From the NCBI GenBank assembly GCA_023052935.1, contig CM041294.1, positions 16,684,635-16,748,634 of the forward strand: 64,000 nucleotides of DNA. The letters are read 5' to 3'. Below the pieces are notes generated by a model that worked only from the letters and a program-made list of their open reading frames with translations, was not told the DNA's origin and made no database searches. The translations under genes were made by a program, and so were the position numbers. Of the stretch, positions 40,501-53,600 are shown one piece after another. The DNA is from Piezodorus guildinii (lineage: Eukaryota > Arthropoda > Insecta > Hemiptera > Pentatomidae). Numbering within the stretch: position 1 is the stretch's first letter; each line of letters begins with the position of its first letter.

Positions 40501-43500
40501 TAATTCCTTTCAAAAGTAAGTCCTTCAAATTTATTATATTTTTAACAGTCTGCCCTTTAGTTTTAACCATAAATAAGTAACCAATTTTTCAAAATAGAGT
40601 TTTTATTTAATTTTTATATTTTTTGTAGGTAGTGATAGTTGAATCACTGCAACATTAATCATTAGAAATCAAAAATTGTTATTAATGTGCGCTTCTTAGG
40701 TGTTTTATGATGTACTAAACATGTTTTATGATTTAGTATTACTCTGCAAATTTGTTATTGTTAGCTAAAAGCATTTATATCATAATAATGTTCTTATGTT
40801 CTAAAGTATTAATATTTATTTGCTGTTAATTACTATAGTGGATATAATTAGTTGGCCGTTAAGAATTACTGGAAGAAATTAGTCGGGTGGCGGTCATTAA
40901 ATGAAACTATTCAGTTGTTTCATTTAATGACCGCCACCCGGACTAATTCCTTCCAGTTAATTACTATAATTTTAGTGTCTAATTAAATAATATATCTTCC
41001 ATGACATCTTATACCGTAATATTGAGATTATTTAAAATAGTCGGTTTCAATAGTGTAGAAATCTTATAACTTGTTACAAAAAGCTAACTAGGTAGAAAGT
41101 TAGTATTTAAAGAAATAGAGCATCAATCAGAATGTTGTTGTTTTTTTTTAAACTGATAAATTTATCATAATGTTTAAAGTTTCCAAGATTATTTATCAAA
41201 TTACTCATAATTACTTCACTATAACCTAGTAAATATATCTTTAATATAAGGGAAAAACTTAAAGGTTGTAACATATTCGTTCAATAAGTTCTAACTCTTA
41301 GATTTCTTTTCAAAATCTAAAATAATCACTTAGTTTTATCGGCTTTTCATCACTCTCTATTAACTTTTAAAAGCTTGAGTATAATATAATATTTTTTTCT
41401 AAAATCTTTAGCCTTCCAACGGTATATCATACATGTATATTACTGCTCTTGTGTTCAAAAACAAAAATTGCATTAAAAAAATATTTTTTCTGTTTTCTCC
41501 TTTAGTTGGGTATCAAATTCATTCAATTTATATATTTACCTGTTTTACATCAATAGTAACAAGGTAATATAGTTATTTTTATAGAATCAACAAAATTAAA
41601 GGTACTTTAGAAGGAGAAAATTTAAAATATCGGCATTTAAGCCCTGTCAGACTATTTTAATCAGAAAGAAACCTACATGACTTAAAGCCTATTAAATTTT
41701 ACATTGATATAGAGATTTTAATCAAAATTGTCGGAACCGTTTTCGAAAAAATCGAAAAAAGGTTCATAATGCATGGTATAAAGTGGCTCTTCTGGTAAGC
41801 TCATTTTGATGAAAAAGGTTTTGTAGCGTCTCAGGCGCATATTTGTCTTAAATATGAAATTTCAGTTTTATAGGATTTACTGTTTCCGCCTGGGAGTTAC
41901 CACACACACACAGACCTTTTTGCGGGACTTGGTTATTTGGAATCAGGGGACCCTAAAATGTGTATTTCCGTTGAAAACTGGAATTCGGAAATTTTTACGA
42001 TCGCAATACTTTCCCTTACTATATGTAGTAAGTGAAAGTAAAAATCTGTTAAATTCTTTTTATATTAGTATCTCGGCCTACTAATTCACCAAATCCAGGA
42101 TAGGGCAATTATTTCAAATGTTATATATCAACAGTTAATGTCTTATTTAAACAAGAATGCTTCATATTCATTTTGATTGATGATCTCTTTAGAGATTTCC
42201 TTACCTTCAGGAAAATTCAGGTGGACATTACAACCTAACATGTATTTGCTGTTTTTATTTCTTGATAATTAAAATATAAAGAAATACATTTTCAAATCTA
42301 TTAGACTTGGTTTTAAAAATTGAATGGATTCAATCAGTTATTTGCTTATGCCTATGCTGAAAAATCTTTTTTTATTTTATTTTTTAAAAATTTCAATAAT
42401 AAAAAATTGGTTTTGCACAAAGCATAATGTTTTGTGTTTCTTCATTGCTTAACAAATTTGTTATAGTAAGCAATTTTTTTTTTTCTTATTAGTTTTTGAC
42501 TCAAAGATGAGTTTCAACTGTATTTATGTTGAAAGTTGGAAATATAAAATTAAAAAGTTAGTTTTATTTTTAAATCATTCTGTGTTTGGTTGAGGTTCCA
42601 CGGTGGTAATTAAAGTTTATTCCATAGTAAAATGATTGTTAGAACAATACTTTCTTTGAATTCAGAAAAAGACTGACTTATTACTTCAACTGGAATCGAT
42701 GAATGTATTTTTTGTAAGAAGCAAGGATCACTCTTAGTAATCGTTGATGACCTTGAAGTTTTATGCCTTAAAGCCCAAACAAACAACTCTTAGTAATAAA
42801 CTGTCATAATAAATGAGTTGCTACTTGGTTACTCTTTTTTACAAAGCCTGTATTAAGTTTATCTTTGTGCAAATACATACTCACACGCTAAGATATGTAT
42901 ATGTATTAAAAATAAATAAGTAGATATCTTTACAATTTTTTTTAGTATGAGACATTTAAAAAAAAATTAGTAATCCTGTTTTTTTCTAATCTGAAATAGC
43001 AGATACGAAGTTATTGGTACTAATTCAGTCGCGAACAACAAAAATTCAGAAAATGTTCATGCTAATTGTTCAACTTTGTTGACACTTCTTATATCAAATG
43101 ATCTTAAAAAATTAAAGCTCTTAATCATTCTGAAATAAGTTTGCAATATTTCCTTGGGTAGTATTGTAAAGCTTCAAGTTACTTTTAACGAGTTTTTAGA
43201 GTTATTAATCGATCGATATTGATCGAGCAATTCGTCAATTTATAATTACAATAGTTTTTTTTTTTTTAATATTTATACTGATGTGTGTGATTGTGTGTTT
43301 GTATACCATGACTTTTACTTTAGATCTAGATGTATCAGTACAAAAAATATTAATTTAGGTACTTGATGAATTCAACATTCTAAAAAAAATACAATCCGTA
43401 TTAACATAAGCTGTATTGTAGTTTTAAAAGGCTACTATTTTGAAACACATGTGTTCCTAAATGATGTATGTTGAAGTAATGTTTAGAATAATAGAACTGA

Positions 43501-46500
43501 ACTGAATTGTAAAAAGCTTGTAGCCATTGTGATCAGAACAAAACTTAGTTTGTTTTTTTATGTTCAATGTTGAACATGGTGTCTTCTGGTTTGTAGAAAA
43601 TTGGAATTTCCTTAGAATTTAAGCAGGTGTAAAGTTTCTATAATAAATGTTAAAATGTTAAACTAGCTATGTTGTTAAAGACTAAAGTCTGTTATGAAAG
43701 GTGACTTAAAATTAAAACAATTATGAATAAATAAGAAATATAAGATTTATTGAGCTTTTAAAATGACGTCTGTTTTTGGCAATCATTTTGTCATAATAGG
43801 ATTTCTATGACCGTTTATTTCTTCATGGGTATTTTTATGCTGATTAGTCCAAAGATTCATTCCTTATTCATTAACATTATAATTCTTTCTGGACCTTATA
43901 AAAAGAAGTTTAAAATTGTTTATAGATTCTAAAAATTATCCACCTTTGAAAACTTGTTTATTAGTTGTGATAGGATCCTTGGTACCTTACCAAATTAAAC
44001 TACTTCTCTATGTTAGAAATAATGATTCAATAAACAAGAATAAATGGAAATCAACATTTTTATTTTATTCAAGTTGCTATTTAACAAAAACTTTTCAGTA
44101 TAAAATAATATTTTGTGTTTACCTGAATACTCAGATGGTAGAGTATAGTGCAAAATGTTCAAATGCATTTGAATTTTGTATGATGTTATGACTTTTGAGT
44201 TATTTTATCAGCTCCCAATTATCTTTTCATACTTACTTTGAAGTATGCTCTCTGCAGATAGTCATGCCTTATGTATGATATATGTAAGATAGTTATGCTA
44301 CAATGATGTTATTATATGTGTCATATTATACCATATAATATTTAACATTAAGTGCAAAATAAATTATGTTGCTTGTAACAGATGAACAATTTAGTGTTAA
44401 TCCTAGAATAGATGTAATGTTCCTAGTTTATTTCAGATAATTTTTTTATTGATTTGTGCCAAAAAAAAATTTTTCTAATTTATTGTCTTATGAGGAATGT
44501 TTTTAATTTTGTTTAGATTTCTATTTTTATTAGTTTGCTAGTCATATTGAAAGAAGTTGTATACTTATTTTTAAGTATAGTAGTGTGCTAAAAATTATTA
44601 TTTTTAAGTCATTCCTGAAGGACTAACTGTTGAATTTCCTTATTTAAGATATTTGTAGTTTTTACTATTTTCTTACATCTCTCCTAGTTTAGTCTAATTT
44701 CTTCACCATCATCTGAAGATTTAGTAGAATTTCTGAAAACTTATTTTGATATCTTTGATTATGAACATTTATATACAGCTAATTCCCCATTAGTTTCAGC
44801 CTCAATAGCATAATAACAGTTATGATTGTTTTACAAACTTTCAATATTGTTTTCTTATTAATTTTCAAATGATCATGCTTATTGAAATTTTAATGTTCTA
44901 TTCTGATGAAAACAAGCTGTTTTTTTTTTCTTTCTTTAAAAGATATTGTTGTTGGAAATACTTTAATTCTTTGAAACCATACCTAAAAAAACTATAGGTT
45001 CAATATTTACTTGAAAATAACTGGTTATTATTTATTTTATTTTATTTTTCAACTTCAGTTTAATCAGATGGTTTTAAACGTTCAACCGTTCAAACAAAAA
45101 TAAAACTAAAAACAACCAGTTATCTAAAATAACCACCAAGGTGACTGAAAAATATTTTGGGTGCATAATGAAAATTTTTATTCAGCACTTTTTTTCAAGA
45201 GCGGATTTCTTTATTTTTTTATTATATTATAAAAAATGATTGTTTTGCAGAATTAAAACAAACATTGGTAAAACCGACCTGTTATTCCCATGTCTATAAA
45301 TTAGTCCTTCATGAATGACTTCTCCCTCTGTATAGATATTGTATTCCAGCTTAGAATTAGCTTTATTAGTTTAATATATTAAAAAAAACTAAAAGATCTG
45401 TTTATGTGCCAATACAAAACTGAATTAGTATTTACTTAGAAAGAAAGACAGATTGTATTTTATATATTTATCATTTGTAAAAATTATTTTTGTTGATTAT
45501 TTAATTATTTATTTATTATTAGAAAAATAAAATCAACTTAAATCTGTTTTCTTGTTTCTGTCTTCCTTTCTATTGTAGCTAGATCCTGTTATCCTTTTAG
45601 TTTGTTCTCTAGTTGTTTAATTCTATATGGGTTATTGATGACTAGTAATTGGTACCAAATCACAACTGATTTAATATAAACATTGCTCGACTTAACTTTT
45701 TATTTGTTCTTACTTCATCCCGAATGCTAAATTCAGCCTGTAGATGCAACCAACTTGACCTTCCATAGTTCGATTTGATTACATTCCGAAGTTTGTTATC
45801 AGCGCAACGTAAATAGTTTAATAGTATACTACAATAAGAAATACAATAGAATAATTTCACATGTCTATTTAATTCAATGAAAAAAAAAAAATCTGATATA
45901 CATATTAGAACTGAACAAATTTAACTTTAACTTATGATATTATGTTGCTATACTTAATGAATTGATCAGATCTTAGCCTTTAAGATTTCATCGAGAAGTG
46001 AATGTTCCTCTTAGGCAAAAGTTTATTCGGCTAAGATGTTTCTACATCTAATATAGATAATTGAAGGTTCAGGGCTGATCAATATTGGTAGGCGGACAAA
46101 GAACTCAACTTGGGGATTGTCCAAATATCATTTCTCTAAATAGCTGACAACATTTCAGTGTTTTTTTTCATTAATAAAAAACCTTAAGAACGATAAAGAA
46201 ATTATTATTAAGTTTATTTTATGATTTCAAACATGTCATTCAGTTGATATTTATTAAAATTTAGGGAAAATAAAACAAATGTACAAATTATGAGGAGTTA
46301 CTTCAGGCAGTAATTACTTATTATCCCTTAGTGATATTACTGAAAAGCATTATGATAGGTATAAGCAGGCAGAAATAGTTAAATCTATTCTGCTCTGTTA
46401 TTTATAATTTTATAATTACTTAATAATTATGATTCACTGATGATATTTGTCAAAGATTTTGATAACTTATGAATTTCCAGGTAACCTGATGTCCTTTGGA

Positions 46501-47615
46501 GACATAAATCGTACACCCAGTCAATCCAGTTTTTACAGTTCTACTCGAGATGAGACAGATATTATAATACTTCAGGTATTGATCAATTTACAAGCTTTGA
46601 AACTTAAATATGAAAAACAAATTAAATATTTAAAAATATTATAGGTGGAATAATCAGGAATCAGTCATTTTTTGAAAATTTTTAATTTTGCCAACGTTTC
46701 GGCTCAAGCTTGTGAGCCATCATCAGGGCTACAAACATCAGAACAAAAGAGATACATATTAATATGATAATGAAAAATAATTGTTTTTTGAATGTAGTGA
46801 CAATGATAACATTTGAATAAAACAGAAATACCAACATACTTAAATATTATAGATAAAAATAATGATAATATGATACACAATCTGATGATTATAAGATAAA
46901 AACAAAACTTTAGACTTTAATATAGAAGTAAAAAAAAATTTATATATAAACGTACCATTACTGAGCATTATATGCTTGGACAATGGTTCTTTTATGCTTG
47001 TTTATCATTTTTTAAAATTTGTAATTTTTTAACATTGTATAAAAATTTTTTTTTCATTATCATATTAATATGTATCTCTTTTGTTCTGATGTTTGTAGCC
47101 CTGATGATGGCTCACAAGCTTGAGCCGAAACGTTGGCAAAATTAAAATTTTTCAAAAAATGACTGATTTCCTGATTATTCCACCTATAATAGTTTCTAAG
47201 ACGACTATACATCCTCAATATTTAAAAATATTTTATTTCTTAATATATTCCAGAACTTAAATATGGCTGGCAACCATATTTGTGCCATTATGTTAACATG
47301 TTTGTGTTATCAGAATCAAGTATTTAGGACTTTTGAAAATCTGATAAATATTTTTAATTTTAAACTCAAAATAGTTGTTTGAATCCCTCCAAGTTTTGTT
47401 ATCTTATCTATTTCATTCAATTACATAATGTCCTTGAATGATATATTGACTTAAGTTTCCTAAGGAACTAAAAATTTGATCGTAAGATGAAAGATGAAGC
47501 TAAACTAATTGTGGAGCTATTGTTTTTTTGTTTTTGTCTGATTAATCATGAAAAGAATAATTTTTTCCATGACCTGTGATATCTTTCATTGATTCACAAC
47601 ATTTCTTTTTCGAAC

Positions 47616-47649
<34 letters not shown>

Positions 47650-50600
47650 GCTGTAATATCAAGAGTGGACTGTTTGTTGTTCAAGAAATACATCGGAAAA
47701 ATTTATACTTTTTCATTTTTTCGTTGACCTCCACCATCTTGATCCTTGATCCAAAATCTTGATCCCTGTTGTTTAAAAATATGGTAATTAATTGAAAAAT
47801 TTTCCTTCATTTGATGTTATGAACGAAGAATTCTTATTTTAACGTATTTAATATTAGAAGAAAAAAATTAAATTGTTTCTTCAAATATTTAATAAAACTT
47901 GATAACTACTTTATTTACAATACCATAAAAATGAAATGTGATTTTGCATTTGAAAACCTGTTTACTAGGACTAGGAAGAAATTCCAATTTGGATGTGCTG
48001 CTCAACTTCGCTGAGTTGCTATTAGTACACAGCATACCGGATTAATCCTGAAGACAATTTCAAAGAAAAAAAGATAGAGGGAGATTCTGCCAAATAGAAA
48101 TACACAGACTTTACTCCTTTCGAAATCGATCATGGACATATAAAAATCCTTGCCCTAATATATGTGGTGATGTAGGATTCCCAGCGAGTCCAAGATTATG
48201 GTCTCCGCCATGTTTTGCAACTGATTTTTTTTTAGTCCATAATTCTCCAAAAATGCTCTAGTGGACTACTGGATGGTCCACCTGCTTCCGAACTAATAAC
48301 AATAGAAACTGTTTATTTACTGAAGGCTAAAGTAATAATTATTAAGTAACAAACTTGATGGGATAAGGTTAGGTTAATGTTTTTAGGCATATTACACGAC
48401 AATAAGTGAGATTTAAGTTAGTTACAAAAGAGGGACAGATATGAGTTATCCCAGCTATCCCACGCGGCTCAGATGATAAAGATAATTTGTAAGCTTGAGT
48501 TACTTAAGGGGGCAATGATAGAGTAAATAATCTTAATAGGACAGGTTTAAAGATTATGTAGAAAAATTATAAAAAATTGGTTGATATAAAAATGATTTTA
48601 AAAAGAATTATTAATGTCTATAATTAGGAAGAGGGGAGCCCGTGGCTGAGTGGCTAGCCCTAGTCTCTCATGCTAAAGTTTAGTTCGAAATGGCGGGGCT
48701 TTTATAAGATGTAATTTAATGGGGATTCATGACAGCCTCTCCCCCGGGTTATGTGAGACCCAGTCAGCCAAATGGTGGCCACTCACAATATTAGGCGTAG
48801 GGAGTGATGACCCTACCCTACAAATTGTCATTGAGAAAGCGTGAGTGTAATCCCTAAGGAGATTACACCGAGGCCCAGGCCTGCATGCCTGTCGCGCCAC
48901 TGAAAAAAAATATAAAAATAATCAGGATACCACAGGTGTAGGAATAAAATTATTTAGGACACATTGAGTAAGCTACAATATAGTTACAATGACTTCATGC
49001 AATCACATTTGTCAGGAAAGCTCCATGAAGTCACGTCCCCAGGTGTCTAATTGTTATGAAGACTTATCATATTTGATACTGGATAGGCAAATTTAGGACT
49101 CTATCTAGCATCTCCGATTAGCTAAGCATAAATGACGTTAAATAAACAACATATGCCACCATCAAAATGTGGAAACATGAGGGAGGGTTGTTTGATGTAT
49201 TAATTCTGAAAAATTAATTTATTTTCAGAATTGTCTCAAGATTTTTTTTAAAGATGGTTTCATTACAAGAGAAATGTCACTAATCTTACAGGTCATTCTA
49301 CAATGATCCTCAGAACTCTACTTTAACATCAGCCATTTGATTTCAAAATGGCAGCTGAATATATGTATTTAGCATAGATTCCTTGGTTATTTATTAAAAC
49401 AGAGAAAAAAAAATTGGTGCACCGAAACTTAAAAAAACAAAAATATGATCAGATATATTATATATATGATAATTACTCAGTTACTTTCAGAGATAGAAAC
49501 AAATTCAAAAGTATTTTGGAATCAGTGCCTCATTTAGAATCAGTGGAGTTTATAGAAATATACCAATGTGGTTGTTGATAAAATATTTCAAAAGATTATC
49601 ACTTAAGGCCATAATAAAAAATTTTGTTGTAACATTCTAGTTCAGTTTAATTGTTGTTACATTTATAATTTATTTGTTTATTTCATAGAATTCCTCTTCT
49701 GCTCGATGGTCTACTAATATTCCAGTTGATGATGAGAGTTCTGCTGGAAGTTCTCCAGAAACACCCAGAGCTTCAAGGAGGAGTGTATCTGAGGTCATTC
49801 TTGGTTATGATGGATTTCAAAAATAAATTTTGCTTGATAGTTTTAAATAAATATGAATCCTTTTGTATATTTATCTTTTAAATATATATTTATTTGAAAT
49901 GCATTATAAAATATTATAATGCTAACATATAGTTTATCACTTATATAGTTTAACAAATAGTATACCATTTAAATAACAATCACACATGAACTGGGTGCTT
50001 AATCATGTTAGGAATTAGTTAACCAAGCCTCAAAAAAGTTAAAGATTCCAAAAATGATTTACTGTTATTACTAAAAATTACCTATACTTATTATATGATA
50101 AATTATAATTACATGAATTATTATTTAAAACTTCATGGAAATAGTCAGAAAAATATCTAATTGATGAAATGATTTTTGCAAACATTCCACTCCTTTGTTT
50201 TATTTACAAATCTGAAAACCTTATTAACTTTTAGCCTGTACTGATCAAATATGATTTAGAGAAATTTATGGGTCTTAAAGAAAATTATGCTACTCTTATG
50301 TAACTAACTGATAGTTTATAAGGATATCGGGAAAAGGGAAGAAAGTCAAAAACCTTATTAAACTCTTATCTCGATTATGTAATTTTATAGACCTACATGA
50401 ATCAAAGGACCTTACAAGCTAGAAAATATTAACTATCTTGGCTTTTTTTTTTTTTTTTTTATTTTATTTTTATTTTCTATCTATAAATACATAATTAAAC
50501 TCAATTTTGATTAGAACTTAAATTCAGAATTATTGAAATGTCTTCCATTAGCTACCTCTTCATTCATTATTTTTAAATTTTAACCAAAAAAATCTGGTGC

Positions 50601-53600
50601 ACGCAACCCACGACTTTCACTTACCTCCATTGTTTATATCAATTCAAGAATTTTTAAAAAAAATTTATAAACAAAAATAAATTGCTAAAGAATTATTTAA
50701 ATTGGATTTAAATAGAAACATGTGTTTTATTAAAAATTTATTATATTATTACCTAAAATAATCATTTAGTTTTATCGGCTTTTCATCACTCTCTATTAAA
50801 TTTTAAAAGCTTGTGTATGAGATAATATTTTTTCTAAAGTCTTTAGCTATCCAACGGTATATCATACATGTATATTACTGTTCTTATGTTCAAATACAAA
50901 AAATTGCATTAAAAAAAATATTTTTTCAGTTTTCTCCTTTAGTTGCTTTTCAAATTCGCTCAACTTGCATATTTAGCTGTTTTTCATCAGTGGTAACAAG
51001 ATAATATAGTTATTTTTATAGAATTAACAAAATTAAAGGTACTTTAGGGGAAGAAAATTTAAATATTGGCATTTAAGCCCTGTCAGACTATTTTTATCAG
51101 AATAAAACCTACATGATATTAAGCCCATTAAATTTTACATCAATATAGCGAGTTTAATCAAAATCGTCGGAACCGTTTTTGAGACATCGAAAAATTTGTG
51201 CATCGATTCAGGAGTTTAAGTCAAATCGTAGACCGTTTTCGAAAAAACATTTTTGAGGATTTCTTTTGTCTTTTAATTACTAATAAATAATTTTTCGACT
51301 TTATTAACAACCTAATGTTGTAAAATGTTCAAAAATTGTTAAATATAATTCTATAAATGGTTTTTTGTGTGAGGAAATTTTGAATCATGATATATGATAA
51401 ATAATATTTATTATTATTTTATATTTTTATACATTATAAATGTTTAATATAAATTAATTTAAAAAAATTGTTTTTATGTATACTTACAGCTAATTTCTTG
51501 AGAAATTTTCTATTTTAATCTTAGTTTTGTTCATATCAAAGTCTCTCCACATTTCTTCTTTATTATGTTTTTCATTTAAACTCCTTTGTATATGCTGTAA
51601 TTTATTACTTCTACTATTTATTACTTATTAACCTATTTATCATTTAAATCTATTTTTATTAGTAATTGCACTTATTATTATCATTTAGCATTAAATTTTT
51701 AATATAACCTTTTTTTTTATAATTCTAAACCTATGTATTAAAATGAAGAAGTTAATCAATGGAGGTAAGCTTGACCAAATAGTTACAGTTGAATTTATAC
51801 ATCTCGTAGAACAGTAATAACGAAACAGGATTTAGTTAATAGGAAAAATTAAACAACAAATTATACAGATGTAGGAGTTACCTACCTGTTTATTGAAAAA
51901 TCTTCTGTTTACATTAAAAAAATATTCAAAAACTAATTAATTTGATTAATGTTCAGTAAAAATAAAATAATGAGAATTGGGTTAATTACATTGAATTCTT
52001 CTGTTTTTTTTTTGTTTTATTTTTTACAAAATTAAAAGAATGTTAGTATTAACTTTTTGGAAAAAACTTAATAATGACATATTCTCTAACATCTTAGATT
52101 CCCGTGGTTGAGATCCTCTCTAAATTTTCAAAAAGTATTTTGATAATAAAACATTAAGTTTATAAATCAAAATGGCAAACATGCTGCTTTCTGATTTCTC
52201 TTGTAATATTTTTTTTTTTTTTTTTCTTTCGGGCATCATGACCCCTTTTTGACAGTCAGCCTGCTTCAATACGAAATGCAGGCACTTTTATATTTCATGG
52301 TACTCAGACACATTGTGTATACAATCAGACCACTCTTTCGTCTGCTATCCTCTCCTCATGGCTAATCTATTTTTTGTATTTTTATTTTGATATTCAAGGA
52401 TGAATAGGATATAGTTTTTTTTTTTTTTCCTGAGCTTAAACAGTAGGAAGAACTGGACGTGTGATTCTAGGTTTACTTGGGTGGAGAGTAGACCTTTAAG
52501 AGAGTTGGCCATTTTAACCACTTCATCAGGAAATGCTCTCCATGTTGGAATATTTGTCCTCCACTATGCAATCCACCAGCCCTCCACCCTTCATTATTTT
52601 TAAATTTCTTGCCTGTGAAAGAGTTCAAGGAATAGAAATTTGGTACTGATTGACTGCTTAGTATGGTAATCCAACATTGTCAAGCATCCGTTCTTTTGCT
52701 TCGCATAAACAATTCAAGGAAGGACAAGAATGTGAATGAAGAAAATCAGCTACATGATCACCACTTGGAATCAGAATTATAATCAAATGCATTTGTGGAG
52801 TCCTTGATATTCTAGAAGAAGGTCAGTTGGTGATAGTATTATTAATTTCAAAAAGATCAGAATTAGTTTTGTAAGCTGTGAAGTGATCATCACACATGTT
52901 CTACAGTTCCACCATAATATGTATGCAAGAAGAATTTCTCACCTTTTGACTAAAATTTAAAACTTGAGGAATTTCAGATGCTTCAACTTTCAGGAAGGTT
53001 TGAGAGGGAAGATGTGCATTTTGAGTTGTTTGTTTATTATTTAACTTCACTTTATGCTGCTGTGGCTAATCGGACAATGCTACATTGGGAGTCCTAAATT
53101 TTGCCTATCCAGGTTTAATTAGGATAAGGATCTTTAGCGAGTACCTGACATGGCACAGGCTTGGCCACTTTTAAGTCCCTTCGAAGGACGGTATAACTAG
53201 GGATTTTTTTACTCCCATTAAAAAATCCTAGGACCACCTGCGTCAAACCCGTAACCTCTGGCATAGAAGGCTGTTAGCTGCATTTTTGAGGTGAATTGTC
53301 ACCTTCGAAAAAATTTGGATCCACCATTACACTCCCCAAACAAAACCAGCTAATACAAAGGAGTAGCCAGTATCTGCCAGAGTAGAACATCAACTGACAT
53401 TTCATATTTTTTTTTTGTACTGATGAGACATTTTGCTTATTGATTTTTTGCATGGGCAATATTAAATCGATGCTGCCTACTACCGCGATTATAAAAAATA
53501 TGAAGGATGCATATTGCTGCAGAAGATAAGACAAACTGATTTGAGAGATCATACTTTGGAACGATTCCAGGTTCTAAACTATAATTCTAACATTTCCTAA

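Larger units (their letters stand above)
46641..47216. mobile_element. Penelope-type fold-back element with inverted terminal repeats
   Basis: The 16-base target duplication AATATTTAAAAATATT lies at 46625-46640 and 47217-47232. Inverted arms of about 140 bases run inward from GGTGGAATAATCAGGAA (46645) and outward to its complement ending near 47190. About 26 extra bases (AGTTTCTAAGACGACTATAC) follow on the right, like the short extra tail known on Penelope elements. Each arm carries a hammerhead core. Confidence 0.85.

Noticed and set aside
43916..44191. 91-codon frame
   Set aside because: No recognisable family, no fitting splice phases, composition like the surrounding intron.
48632..48720. 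Genuine tRNA gene (Ser/Leu-like A- and B-boxes)
   Set aside because: The sequence does not close into a full cloverleaf acceptor stem that I can see and is followed by a long body and A-rich tail, so a SINE is more likely.
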